Below are positions 27,642 to 36,400 of a stretch of 64,000 nucleotides of DNA, piece by piece; the first letter of the stretch is position 1; every line of letters begins with the position of its first letter. The stretch comes from Aquila chrysaetos chrysaetos (lineage: Eukaryota; Chordata; Aves; Accipitriformes; Accipitridae). Below the pieces are notes generated by a model that saw nothing but the letters and a program-made list of their open reading frames with translations, was not told the DNA's origin and did no database searches. Made by a program: the position numbers and the translations under genes. The DNA lies in the NCBI RefSeq assembly GCF_900496995.4, contig NC_044029.1:15810001-15874000 (forward strand), given 5' to 3'.

Positions 27642-27981
27642 TGTGCTGGGGAGGGAGAAAGCTGCTTCTCCGTGCAGTCACAGGGTCCCAGCCTCACAAC
27701 AAACACGCACGTATGTGATCGGAGTCTGCAGAAATTAAACGCACTTCGCTGAAGCACCAACCGCCTCCTTAGGCGGGATGGGACACCCACGGCTGGGGGG
27801 CCGGGGGGGGCTCTGCCCTCTCCCGCCCCGGGGTGCCCGTGAAGGGCTCGGTCCCGCCGCGGGGGTCACCCGGAGAAAGGAGAGCGGCGGCGGCGCGGCA
27901 AGACCCCGGGGCCGACCTCCCCCCCTCCCAACCCCTTTTATCGCTCCCCCCCCCGGCCCCCCGCCCCGTGCCCGGGCTCAC

Positions 27982-28118
27982 CGTGTGGGAGACGTTGCTG
28001 GCCCTGAGCGGCGGCAATGCGAGGGGCGACGGCGGGCCGGTCCCAGCTCCTGCCCGGGAGACCCCGGCTCCGGTACCCGGGGAAGACTGCAGCGAGCGGC
28101 CGCTGTCCCCTGCCCTGC
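27982..28118 (-). CDS. DYRK2: DYRK2 coding exon 2 (end of codon 19 to residue 64)
   Basis: This 137-bp GC-rich exon encodes the low-complexity N-terminal extension found only in the long isoform. A pyrimidine-rich tract ending in CAG precedes the first base (28118), and a GTGAGC donor follows the last base (27982). Its two leading bases GC complete the Gly codon begun in exon 1. The following 45 codons are open and include GTGPPSPLALPPLRASN, very close to human GTGPPSPIALPPLRASN (recalled). It ends on a complete Thr codon (phase 0) and leads into [11 protein letters not shown] in exon 3. Compared with human, an alanine run after RASN is replaced by Val-Ser, which accounts for part of the shorter length. 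The region is rich in Gly, Pro and Ser and is probably disordered. Confidence 0.92.
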
Positions 28119-28917
28119 CTGCGGAGAGCAGAGGGGTGAGCGCGGAGGGCAGCCGGCACCGCCGACCGTCTTGCTTCAGGCAGAAGCCATTAAAAACTAA
28201 TCACCGCCGCGGCGAGCAGACACACACACGCACCGATCCGGCTAATAGCGCGGGCGGGCCGTGCTCGCCCGGCTAAACCTTTCATCCGAGATTAACCCGC
28301 CACCGGCAGGCGCCTAACCGGGAGAACAAGCCGGCTCTGCCCCGCACACGCCTCGGGGCTGGACGGCCGCCCGGTTCCCCCCCGCCCCTGCTCGCCCCGC
28401 TCCCCTCCCCGGCTCCCCGAGCCGTCTGGCCCGGCGAAATGCCGGCGTCGCCGGGGACCCGCCAGGAGTTCGCCAAGTCTGCAGCGGGGAGGGGGAGACG
28501 AGCGCGGCGGCCCCCCTGTCAAACGCGGCCGCTCCGGCAAACGCAGCGATTCCCAATTTTTTCCTGCGTCGTTTTCCTAAAGTGATTTCTCACCACCCCC
28601 CCCCCCAGCACCCCCACCTCCTTGCCCGACGCGAACTCCCCACCCCGCACCACAACAATACGCTGGAACCGAACACGCAGCCCGTCCCCCCCCCCGCGCT
28701 CGGTTACCGGGGCGGGGGGGGGGGATCATTGTTCCGACACGCACGGCCCCGCTGCGGCGGCAGCTGCCGGGCGGCCGAGCCTCCTTCCCCCCCCCCTTGT
28801 CCCCCCCTCTTTCCCCGCCGCCCGGCCCGGCCCGGCCCGGCCCGGCCCGGCGCGGCCGGGGTAAGTAAGGAAGCCCTCAGCCCAGCGTCGTTGCGATCGC
28901 GGCGGCCCTCTCCTTAC
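28119..28917 (-). other. DYRK2: DYRK2 intron 1
   Basis: A 799-bp phase-1 intron lying wholly inside the CpG island, with donor GTAAGG (28917-28912) and acceptor CAG (AG at 28120-28119). It is very GC-rich and carries six perfect CCCGG units (28821-28850), an 11-C run (28596-28606) and several other C/G runs. Such short G-rich first introns often carry transcriptional control sequences, but none is demonstrated here. Confidence 0.9.
28821..28850. repeat. (CCCGG)6 pentanucleotide repeat
   Basis: Six perfect CCCGG units inside DYRK2 intron 1, about 68 bp past the exon 1 donor. It is a CpG-rich minisatellite-like tract likely to vary in length and hard to sequence. Confidence 0.9.
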
Positions 28918-28972
28918 CGGCTGGGTAGGCAGCACCAGCGGCGGCGCTAGCCGAGGGTTTTCTGGTTAACAT
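28918..28972 (-). CDS. DYRK2: DYRK2 coding exon 1 (residues 1-18 and first base of codon 19)
   Basis: This short first coding exon was found by reading the minus strand of the CpG island. The ATG is at 28972-28970 and opens MLTRKPSASAAAGAAYPAG, closely matching the human N terminus MLTRKPSAAAPAAYPTG (recalled). The exon ends one base into a Gly codon, directly before a strong GTAAGG donor (28917-28912). An in-frame TGA lies 12 codons upstream, so this is the first in-frame ATG of its open frame. The start context has G at -3 and T at +4, which is moderate. A short overlapping upstream ORF (29004-28966) covers the start codon. The exon is too short for ORF finders, so automatic calls may begin the protein at the internal ATG in exon 3. 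Confidence 0.93.
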
Positions 28973-29004
28973 GGCCGCTGGAGAGGAGGGAGAGGAAAAG
29001 GCAT
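28966..29004 (-). promoter_or_regulatory. Upstream ORF overlapping the DYRK2 start codon
   Basis: A 12-codon ORF (MPFPLPPLQRPC, then TAA) begins at 29004 on the minus strand, 32 nt upstream of the DYRK2 ATG, in another frame. It ends at 28966, so it runs across the main start codon. Its ATG has G at -3 and C at +4, a moderate context similar to the main start. If included in the mRNA, it would be expected to lower translation of the long isoform. Inclusion depends on the unmapped transcription start. Confidence 0.5.
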
Positions 29005-29159
29005 GTCAGGGTGGCTCTCCTCCGCTGCTCCTCGGCCTCTCCGGCCGGCGGCTGCCTCTCTTCTCCGATCAGCTACACCCAGAGCCAGACGCGTCCTCCG
29101 CTGCATCCCCCCGGCCCCGGGCCGGCCGGACAGACCCTCCAACGGCCCGCCGTCGCCTC

Positions 29160-29227
29160 CCGCCGCCGCAGCAGCCGCAGCAGCAGCAGCAGCAGCAGCA
29201 GCCGCGCCGCCGCCGCAGCAGCAGCCC
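29160..29227. repeat. CAG/CCG trinucleotide tract (CTG on the DYRK2 sense strand)
   Basis: A compound trinucleotide repeat of GCC, CCG and CAG units, with eight uninterrupted CAG units at 29178-29201. It lies about 190-255 bp upstream of the DYRK2 start codon, so on the sense strand it would be a CUG/CGG-rich stretch of promoter or 5' UTR. Probably length-polymorphic. Confidence 0.85.
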
Positions 29228-29616
29228 CCGGCCCAAGCTCATCACCTCCCCCGCCCCCGCCCCGGTCGCCCCGGTCCCCTCACACGGAGGAGGGGGGCAA
29301 GCAGAAGGCGGCCGGACAGGGCCCTCCTCCTGGCGCGGCGGAACGGGGGACAAACAGCGCACTGGCGGGGCAGTCCCCGCCCCGTCGGCCGCTTCTCCTC
29401 CCTCCGTCCCTCCCCGCCGCTCCCCCTTACCCCGCTCGGGCACCCCGAGCACCCGCCCGTTCCCTCAGCGCGGCGCGGCGAGGGGAGCGCGCCCCGGGCC
29501 CGCCCAACGGCCGCCTCGCGCCGGGCCGTTCGTCAGCCCGCCCCGGGGGTCACAGCCATCTTGGCCGCCGGCGGGCAGCCCGCGCCTCTCCCCCTCGGTC
29601 TGTCACCGGCCTCTGC

Positions 29617-29640
29617 GGGGCAGGGGCAGGGGCAGGGGCA
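29617..29640 (+). repeat. (GGGGCA)4 repeat, G-quadruplex-type
   Basis: Four perfect GGGGCA units upstream of DYRK2. Four G-tracts with two-base loops fit the standard intramolecular G-quadruplex pattern on the plus strand. Confidence 0.85.
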
Positions 29641-29663
29641 GGCCGGCCATCTCCTCCTCCCCG

Positions 29664-29687
29664 CCCGACCCGACCCGACCCGACCCG
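29664..29687. repeat. (CCCGA)n pentanucleotide repeat
   Basis: Four CCCGA units plus a partial fifth in the upstream part of the DYRK2 CpG island, next to a short GT stretch. A simple repeat with no evident function. Confidence 0.85.
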
Positions 29688-29741
29688 GTGTGTGTGCGGC
29701 GGGGAGGGGGGCGATGCCGGCGGGGAAATCGGTGTGGGGAA

Positions 29742-29756
29742 GGGGGGGGGGGGGGG
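29742..29756 (+). repeat. G15 homopolymer
   Basis: An uninterrupted run of 15 G on the plus strand, upstream of DYRK2. Capable of G-quadruplex formation and prone to sequencing-length error. Confidence 0.8.
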
Positions 29757-29927
29757 ACGGGGACATGTGTGAGAGAAGTCGGGGCTCAGGCGGCGGGGGT
29801 CACTTGTGTCAGACTGGAAGGGCAAAGATGGCACCGTGGTGGGGGGGGGAAGGATAAATAAGTTGAAACGTCTAATGGGGTGGAAACTTTGAAACACGGC
29901 AGGGAGGGAAGGGAGCTTGTGGGGATC

Positions 29928-29933
29928 GTAAGT
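29928..29933 (+). promoter_or_regulatory. Possible 5' splice site of a divergent transcript
   Basis: A perfect GTAAGT hexamer on the plus strand lies about 100 bp past a plus-strand YY1-type core (29824-29835) at the outer edge of the DYRK2 CpG island. CpG-island promoters often fire in both directions, and this could be the first donor of a divergent non-coding RNA. A perfect hexamer can arise by chance. Confidence 0.2.
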
Positions 29934-29957
29934 GCCTCAAGCTAGAACCAGGGAAAT

Positions 29958-29973
29958 GGGGGGGGGGGGGGGG
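29958..29973 (+). repeat. G16 homopolymer
   Basis: An uninterrupted run of 16 G just outside the CpG island on the side upstream of DYRK2. Length is likely unreliable. Confidence 0.8.
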
Positions 29974-31834
29974 CATTACTGGCCTTGTTTTCCAAACCGT
30001 ACAACGTGCTTTGTGGAGTACAATGCTTTGAATTCCTGGTTTGTCACTTTGAACGTCACTGGAGCCAAAAATAGATAACCGAACATTTGCTCAGCTTGGG
30101 ACAGCGTTGAAATGAACTCTCCTACCTACGCTCAACCCTTTTTGAAGTCTGTGCAGACCACGCATATTTTCCTTTTTGAAACAGCTGGTAGATATGTAGA
30201 CAGACCGCCCTTCATCCTCTTCCACAGAAAAAGACAGGAAAATAAATCTCGCCCTGCTGCCAGAGAGAAAGACTTTGCCTCTTCCAGTGCCACAGATACA
30301 TGCATAAACAAAGACATTTCCGGTACCGGCACAAAGAAATAAACAATTTCCCTAACCCCTCCTGTCACGCAGAGAAAACAATCATACCTTCTCCTGCCCA
30401 CGCCCACCTAATCTTTTCCCTTCACTGTAGCAGAAAGAAAGCTTTGTCTTCCTCACTATCCCCCCAGATGTCCACAGGCACTCCCAATGTCCCTTCCCCT
30501 TGGCTGCCAGGTGTATAAATGCTGGCTTCTGACTACTCTCAGTATTTTCCCATCATTTTCACAAGCAGCACATATGCACATCAAAGCTATCTGAGTATCA
30601 AACGCTGTGATAATATTAGTGTTCTTTGTGAGACACCTTAAATGTTTCAGGAATGGCAAGAAAAAGATACTTTTCTAGTTAGTCTAAGGAGGGGAAGGGG
30701 GAAGAAGCTTGTTCACATTCAAGCTAGATAAGAAAAACTGAAGTTGGTATCAGTCTTTTCGCAGGGCTTGCAGGAGGTCTTGCTTCATCTTAAATGGTGT
30801 GTCTTCTCTGACTGTCAAAGTCACAGGTGGCTTTATGCATCTTCTGGGGTTAGTTACACCGAAACGTCGAGACCAGAGAAAGCCCGTTAAATGTCCTGTT
30901 GCAACCCCTTTCCAGCCAGGTACACCATTCACGACATGCCTTCCACAGTTTGTTCAAACAATTTTGGACCACTATGAATACTATGTGAAAAACAGAGTTA
31001 GTCTATCACATAATAAACAATCTTTTAATTAAGTCAGTGGCAACACATTACATTGGTACCTGTCCAGCTATTCCCTCTCTAAAACTCTGTGCATTGTAAG
31101 CTTCCAGTATTAGTCTTTAAGCCTTGGAGTGGGCTTGGGCCTGCCTAGCTGCCTCTCTTTCTCTCTCTCTGTCTCTTTTTCCATCTGCAATCCATCCCGG
31201 CGTCTGCTGTCAAGGATAGTGCCTGATGGAGTCTGAAGTGGAACTCGATGAGGGCAAGCCCATCTTGATTCCTTCTGAATGCAATACAAGAAACTTCAAT
31301 TTAAAAGCCTCTTTCATGCAGGATTTAGGTTGATAAAGAGGAGGAACATGCTAACATAATTGTAAAATACCTTGGCTGCAAATAGCAATGCCTCTAACAG
31401 CCTCCTTCAAAATCATAGTTGCAGATCTTCAAAGAAAAGAGGAAAGCAAAGCCTAAATACTCAAAGACAAAGCAAAGATTAATTCTTTCACGCCGAGTGT
31501 TACACTCAGGAATCTGAACTATTCCCATTGAGTGGTGACAAAACTTTCTGATACTGGCCAACTGAACATACCAGCAGTTTCCAGACCAGTACTAGACAAG
31601 ATGAGATCAACAGATTTCAATTCTCAGGACAGAAACAAGAATTAGGCACCTGACAGGAGAAAGTGTACAGTGCTCAGAAATTAGAGAGAAAAATGAATCA
31701 GGGCTTCTTGATCCTTTTTCCTTCTCCCTCAGCTTTTATTACCCAAAAGGGTGAACTAACCTGTAATGACAGAAGATTAATCTTCCCTTTCTTGCAAACA
31801 AATCTCCTGAGTGTTCATGAGTGTCAGGCTACTT
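29974..31834. other. Intergenic upstream of DYRK2
   Basis: No recognised gene. Between about 30750 and 30960 both strands are open. The minus-strand frame, about 67 codons between two TGA codons, ends RRCIKPPVTLTV...LLQALRKD and looks protein-like but matches nothing I recognise. A CT-rich simple stretch lies at about 31150-31182. The rest is ordinary. Confidence 0.5.
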
Positions 31835-32314
31835 AGAATCATAGAAGCTTAGAACAGTTTGGGTTGGAAGGGACCTTTAAAGGTCATCTCGTCCAACCCC
31901 CCCTGCAATGAGCAGGGACATCTTCAACTCGATCAGGTTGCTCAGAGCCCTGTCGAACTTGACCTGGAATGTTGCCAGGGATGGGGCATCTACCACCTCT
32001 CTGGGCAGCCTGTGCCAGTGTCTCACCACCCTCATCATAAAAAATTTCTTCCTTACATCTAGTCTAAATCTGCCTTCCTTTAGTTTAAAACCATTACCCC
32101 TTGTCCTATTGCAACAGGCCCTGCTAAAAAGTCCCTCCCCATCTTTCTTCTAAGCCCCCTTTAGGTACTGGCAGGCTGCTCTAAGGTCTCCCCGGAGCCT
32201 TCTCTTCTCTTCTCCAGGCTGAACAACCCCCACTCTCTCAGCCTGTCCTCATAGGAGAGGTGTTCCGCCCCTCCGATCATTTTTGCGGCCCTCCTCTGGA
32301 CCCGCTCCAACAGG
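31835..32314 (-). mobile_element. CR1 LINE, 5'-truncated, 3' part
   Basis: About 480 bp of avian CR1 non-LTR retrotransposon in reverse orientation. Its 3' end lies at the low coordinate: AATCATAG remnants of the terminal ATTCTATG-type repeat, then the typical GGTTGGAAGGGACC and a TCGTCCAACCCC block. On the minus strand the frame (about 32314-32180) encodes [15 protein letters not shown]...[20 protein letters not shown], the C-terminal end of the CR1 ORF2 reverse-transcriptase protein. The copy is truncated at 32314, as most CR1 copies are, and is not intact. Family recognised from memory; the subfamily was not determined. Confidence 0.93.
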
Positions 32315-33387
32315 GCCAACAAGTACTTGCAAGGAGCTTGTAAGGTAGTGTCATCAAAGCACTTGTTTTTAACAGAAATATCTGAAAACTTTCTTTCCAG
32401 ATGGGTGTCCAAACAGGCCTGCAGACTGGAAAGTGCCAACTCAGGGGGACACAGGCAGTACCAGTTGTGCACCACAGTGGCCACCAAAGGCAGGTGGTGA
32501 AGAGGTCAGCAGCTGCAGGTACAGGTGGGATCAGAAGGTGTGCTTGCTGCAGCTATCTTGAAGAGGCTTAGGCTGGGCTGTTACAGATACCATCCTCCTG
32601 TGATAAACTGTACAATGTGTTCTAGAACAAAAGTTAGCAACTGTTTGGTAAAAATGAAGTGGTTAAATCACAGCCATTGAATGAGAAAATTAAAATTCAT
32701 TTAAAAAAAAAAAAAACAAAACACCAAAAAAAACCAGAACCAGAATAGTCTAGAATAAAACACGTTATCTGTAAAACCTTGTCTAAAAGTATTCCTGCCC
32801 ACATAGTACATTAAAATGCTTTATTGAAGATAATATGCTAGTACAGTGAGGAGAGATACAGAGCATGCTGTGTTTCTTAAGCCATTCGGTCAGGGCCCTT
32901 GTGACCAAGACAGATATTAATTCCAAGCAAACTGTGAGGGGTTGCTGAGGTCTGTTTTGCCAGGCTGCCTTGGGACCCAGTTCGTATCTAGTTGTCCTGT
33001 TAGAGCACTGTTCCTCCTTAGCATCGCTGTGAAATCTCCTATGCCGATCCTCTTACCTCTCCGAAGTGGAGGTTTAATTATATGGGGCCTTGGTATGTGG
33101 CTGTAGGGCAAGAAAGGCGGGCCGGTCAGTCACCCAGCATCTCTGCCACTGTGGTATTAGCAAACACTTATGTGGTCAGACACCAGGGAATTCCTGAGAA
33201 GCCATGCGTGTCCAAAGCTGTGGTGATGACTTTGGGGGCCCCCACAGTGATGGGTGCAGTGGTTGCTCAGCACCTTGCTATGCTCTGACTGTTCTCACCT
33301 GGCACAGCAAACTATTTTGGCTGTCGATAAATGACCGCTAGGTAGAGCAAATACAAGGCTCCTCAAACATATGATGGGGATGGAGGA
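32315..33387. other. Intergenic between two CR1 copies
   Basis: Single-copy-looking sequence with an A-rich stretch at about 32701-32735. No gene or repeat family recognised. The open frame that continues leftward into the CR1 copy is a chance extension. Confidence 0.5.
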
Positions 33388-33496
33388 TGTGGCACTTAGG
33401 GCCATGGTTTCATGGTGGACTTGGCAGTGTTAGGTTGGTGGTTGGACTCAATGATCTTAAGGGTCTTTTCCAACCTGAATGATTCTATGATTCTAC
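33388..33496 (+). mobile_element. CR1 LINE 3'-end fragment
   Basis: About 110 bp of the extreme 3' end of a CR1 retrotransposon on the plus strand. The blocks TTGGCAGTGTTAGGTT, GGTTGGACTCAATGATCTTA and TTTTCCAACC are followed by the terminal ATGATTCTATGATTCTA octamer repeats. It differs in sequence from the copy at 31.8 kb, so it belongs to another CR1 subfamily. Non-coding, with no ORF remaining. Confidence 0.92.
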
Positions 33497-36400
33497 GAAA
33501 AGGAGAGGTAAGACAAGCCCAGAACAAAGTAAGTAAAACTGTGGTTTTCTGCCACCTTTTAATCATCCTTTCATAGTAAGCAGAATTTGCGTAAGAAGGA
33601 GAATCTCTATTCACTCTCAACATCTTTTAAAATGTTCTAGGACCTAAGCCATTTTAAAATGTATGATTTTTTCCCTTGTTTTTGTGAAGCAGGCCTTAGA
33701 TGCTGACTGGAGACATTAAAACACTTAGGATATGTCTCATCATCAATTAAACATAGGTCAAAGCCTGTTGTCTCAGCCAGTAATCCGTATTTTAAATGTA
33801 AACCCTTAAGCCCAGTAAGTGGTTGCCTCAGGAGGGCCTGAACACAATCAGCACCGGGTCCTCATTAATGTGTTGTGGATAATTTAGGCATGAGCAGGAC
33901 TGTGTACACTACAGTGTGGTCTTTCAGCAGATGATGCTGAGAACAGTGTAGGCACTTCAAAATACAGCAACCTACAGATGCTAGCATTGCAGATGGAAAG
34001 CACACAGGTCAGGGCTTGACTAGCTCTCAAACATGCACTTCACTGTGTGGTACACATGTAAAGTTTGCAACTCCACCCTCTCCCTACCCTGCCCAGAAAA
34101 AAAATTCCCAGCAGAGCATCACCTGTAACTTAGGATAAAATTGTATTTCAATACAACTATAAAAAATGATGTTATGTATTCAGAGCAAGAGTGCAGAGAA
34201 TCACTGCCACAGATCAGTTTGCTAGTACATATTCATACTGACATGAGGGTATATGAAGCTAAACTGGCTTGCCAGGTTCAGATGTTTGTTGGCCTTTATT
34301 CCAGTGTGTGTTCTGTTGACGCTAAACTTTATTGTATGTTCAAGGGTTTGGTCCTTCTGCTGTTTGTGTTTAAGAACACAGAAGTCACCACTTCTATTAC
34401 AGTTATTAAGACACAACAAAGGATGTTTTGGTGGTCATTGTGTACACCCTGAAGAGATACTCTGCGATCCTATGAGTCTGCAGGCCTACAAGTAATTTTT
34501 TATTCTTATGCTATTACAGCTATTTTGTGGGAGATAGATTGTCTCACAATATATTAGTATTTTAGTGCTGGCAAACTACATATTAAGGAAAATACTTTCC
34601 CTTTCTGCCAGACCATGCCAATGTTTCTAAGTTTCTGTATTATATATTTGCAGTATAATTTCTGGATTCTTATGGCATTAATACTCATTAGAACATTAGA
34701 CTTATTCCTTTGTGTAAACTCCCAGCATGTGTAATGGGAGGAGAAAGGTTCCTGGTTTTGTGTCTCATATAGCAGAAGCAATCCTGGTGGAGTCAGTGGA
34801 GTAGTATTAATATAAAACTAATCTCCAAGAAAAAGCCTAATGGTGGCTGATTCTTTTCAGCTGCTGGCCCACCCTTCTTTATGTACTCAGAAAAAAAAGT
34901 GAACCCCTGGAACAAGAAAAGAAGGAAATGATGTATGTGTCATTGGCCCTTCTTCTTCTTCTGTGGACCCTTCCCACCTTGTCTGTGAAGCTCCTCCATT
35001 CCCCCAGCTACACAAACAAGGGAGATGTGATAATTGCAAAGACGTAATTTAAAACTACTGGCTCTCACTGTCACTTGAATGTTAGTCTTTCCTAAAAAAG
35101 TCCTATGAAATAACTGTTACTGCAAGTTTAGTGTGCAGGTGATAGTTAGGATTTCTACCAAACTGTTTCAGAGAGAAACCGCAAAACTGTTAAACCTTGT
35201 GTCATTCTCTGAATTCAGTTTCCTTTTCTAACCACCTTGAAAATCAATATAGAAACTCACTGTAATCTTTCTTGCACTCATGGAGCAGGCTACTCGGTTT
35301 CAAAACTAGCTGTCCACACACAGGGTTAGTCCCAGCTGTTGAAAACCTGGTAACCTTTGCTCATCCAATTCCACATTTCAAACGGAATAGACTTAACTTT
35401 GAAGGGTTTATGGGAGTCAGTTACTCTCCACAGCAGCATTTCATAGAAGCTGAGATTTAATTCTGTGAGGTGCTGAGAGGTTTCAGCTCCCCTGAGTCAG
35501 GGAGCCCAATATCTCACAGAGTGCACTGAAATTGAGAAATTACATGTCTCACTTACTTGTGATAAAGCTCATTAAAATCATTAAAATCACCGCTCTACAA
35601 AAGTACAAAAGTGAGACATAATTAAAAGATAATGGGTCAGAAGAACTCAGAATCCAGAAAGAACTCTGACCAAGTTCTTTTCCTCACCCTGGCTTTCTCT
35701 GGGCAGACTTTATTAATAGTAAAAGGAAAATGAATCATTAAGTCTCAGGGCCTGAGTGTTATATGATTAACTAGTATAATCTACTGTTGGGATTTACATG
35801 GTGACTTTTGAGTTAAATCATGAGCTACCTGCTGAAGAGCAAATTTAAGGCTACATGCTGGTAAAGCACTTTCTCATTAAAATATAATCAAGGTTTATTA
35901 GGGCAACGAGAAAAGAACCAACCTGATGTGCTGAATTAAACTGAGTGGGAACTGAAGGTATCAGGCAGCCGTAGAGAGTTCAGCTCCCCATTTCACAGGG
36001 TGCAAGCCCTGCGTGGACTTACCTTGGGAAACACAGACTACATCTGTTAAATGCACATGATAAGAGGAACCCCTGGCCATGTTTCCTGAGGATAGTATGC
36101 GCAACATACACAGTACTTTTTCTTCACTAATGAGCCTCCTTACCCTTCTCCATTTATCTCAGGAGCATAAAAAGTATTTTAAGTGGGCATGGCCAGACTG
36201 ATATTTGAGTAACAAGAAAGGATGTGCAGGCATATATTTATATTGAGGAGGGAAAGTTAAGAGTGATCTCCTCAATGCCCCGTTCGATACCTTACTGCTG
36301 GTCCTTTAGTGTGGAAGTACCCTAAGGTGCCCAGCCTCTCATTTAGATTGCTGTGTGAATGCTTGGTGGATGTGTGTATTTAGATGTGAAGAGGGGGAGA

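Larger units (their letters stand above)
19643..27981 (-). other. DYRK2: DYRK2 intron 2
   Basis: An 8,339-bp phase-0 intron. It opens with GTGAGC at 27981-27976. It closes with a T-rich tract and TTTTAG (AG at 19644-19643), with a plausible branch-point TTAAC about 30 nt upstream of the acceptor. Most of it is AT-rich and unremarkable. It contains a 20-G homopolymer (27622-27641 on the plus strand), a decayed TA/CA microsatellite (about 26229-26430), an A15 tract at 21365-21379 and an imperfect inverted repeat near 23060-23134. Short open frames inside it show no protein similarity I recognise. The donor-proximal 200 bp belong to the CpG island. Confidence 0.9.
13906..29560 (-). other. DYRK2: DYRK2 gene span (approximate transcription unit)
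   Basis: This is the inferred extent of the DYRK2 transcription unit on the minus strand. It has three coding exons (28918-28972, 27982-28118, 18041-19642) separated by introns of 799 bp and 8,339 bp. The spliced reading frame is 55+137+1602 = 1,794 nt, or 597 codons plus TGA. Reading phase is preserved at both junctions: a split Gly codon at exon 1/2 and phase 0 at exon 2/3. The same layout, with two tiny N-terminal coding exons and one large terminal exon holding the whole kinase domain, agrees with my memory of human DYRK2 isoform 1 (601 aa). The coding exons are seen directly. The transcription start (somewhere in the CpG island, about 29.1-29.6 kb) and the poly(A) site (near 13.9 kb) are inferences. 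Confidence 0.85.
27780..29860. promoter_or_regulatory. DYRK2: CpG-island promoter of DYRK2
   Basis: About 2 kb of very GC-rich, CpG-dense DNA spans DYRK2 exon 1, intron 1, exon 2 and the upstream flank, sharply distinct from the AT-rich surroundings. No TATA box is evident at a useful distance, as usual for a housekeeping-type CpG-island promoter. A YY1-type core (minus-strand AAGATGGC, plus 29555-29564 region) lies about 590 bp upstream of the start codon. A second core faces the other way at 29824-29835 (plus strand AAAGATGGCACC). Transcription of DYRK2 probably starts between about 29.1 and 29.6 kb. Long plus-strand open frames here are artefacts of GC-rich sequence. Confidence 0.8.

Noticed and set aside
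28971..29861. Plus-strand open frames of about 250-300 codons in the CpG island
   Set aside because: They overlap each other in all three frames, are low-complexity Pro/Arg/Ala/Gln translations of GC-rich repeats, and lie opposite the DYRK2 promoter and 5' flank.
32161..32487. 108-codon minus-strand frame as a gene
   Set aside because: Its second half is the C-terminal end of the CR1 reverse-transcriptase ORF and its first half is flanking sequence joined by chance.
35461..35530. Possible palindromic ancient repeat
   Set aside because: The resemblance to an old amniote repeat is limited to a few short strings and could be chance.
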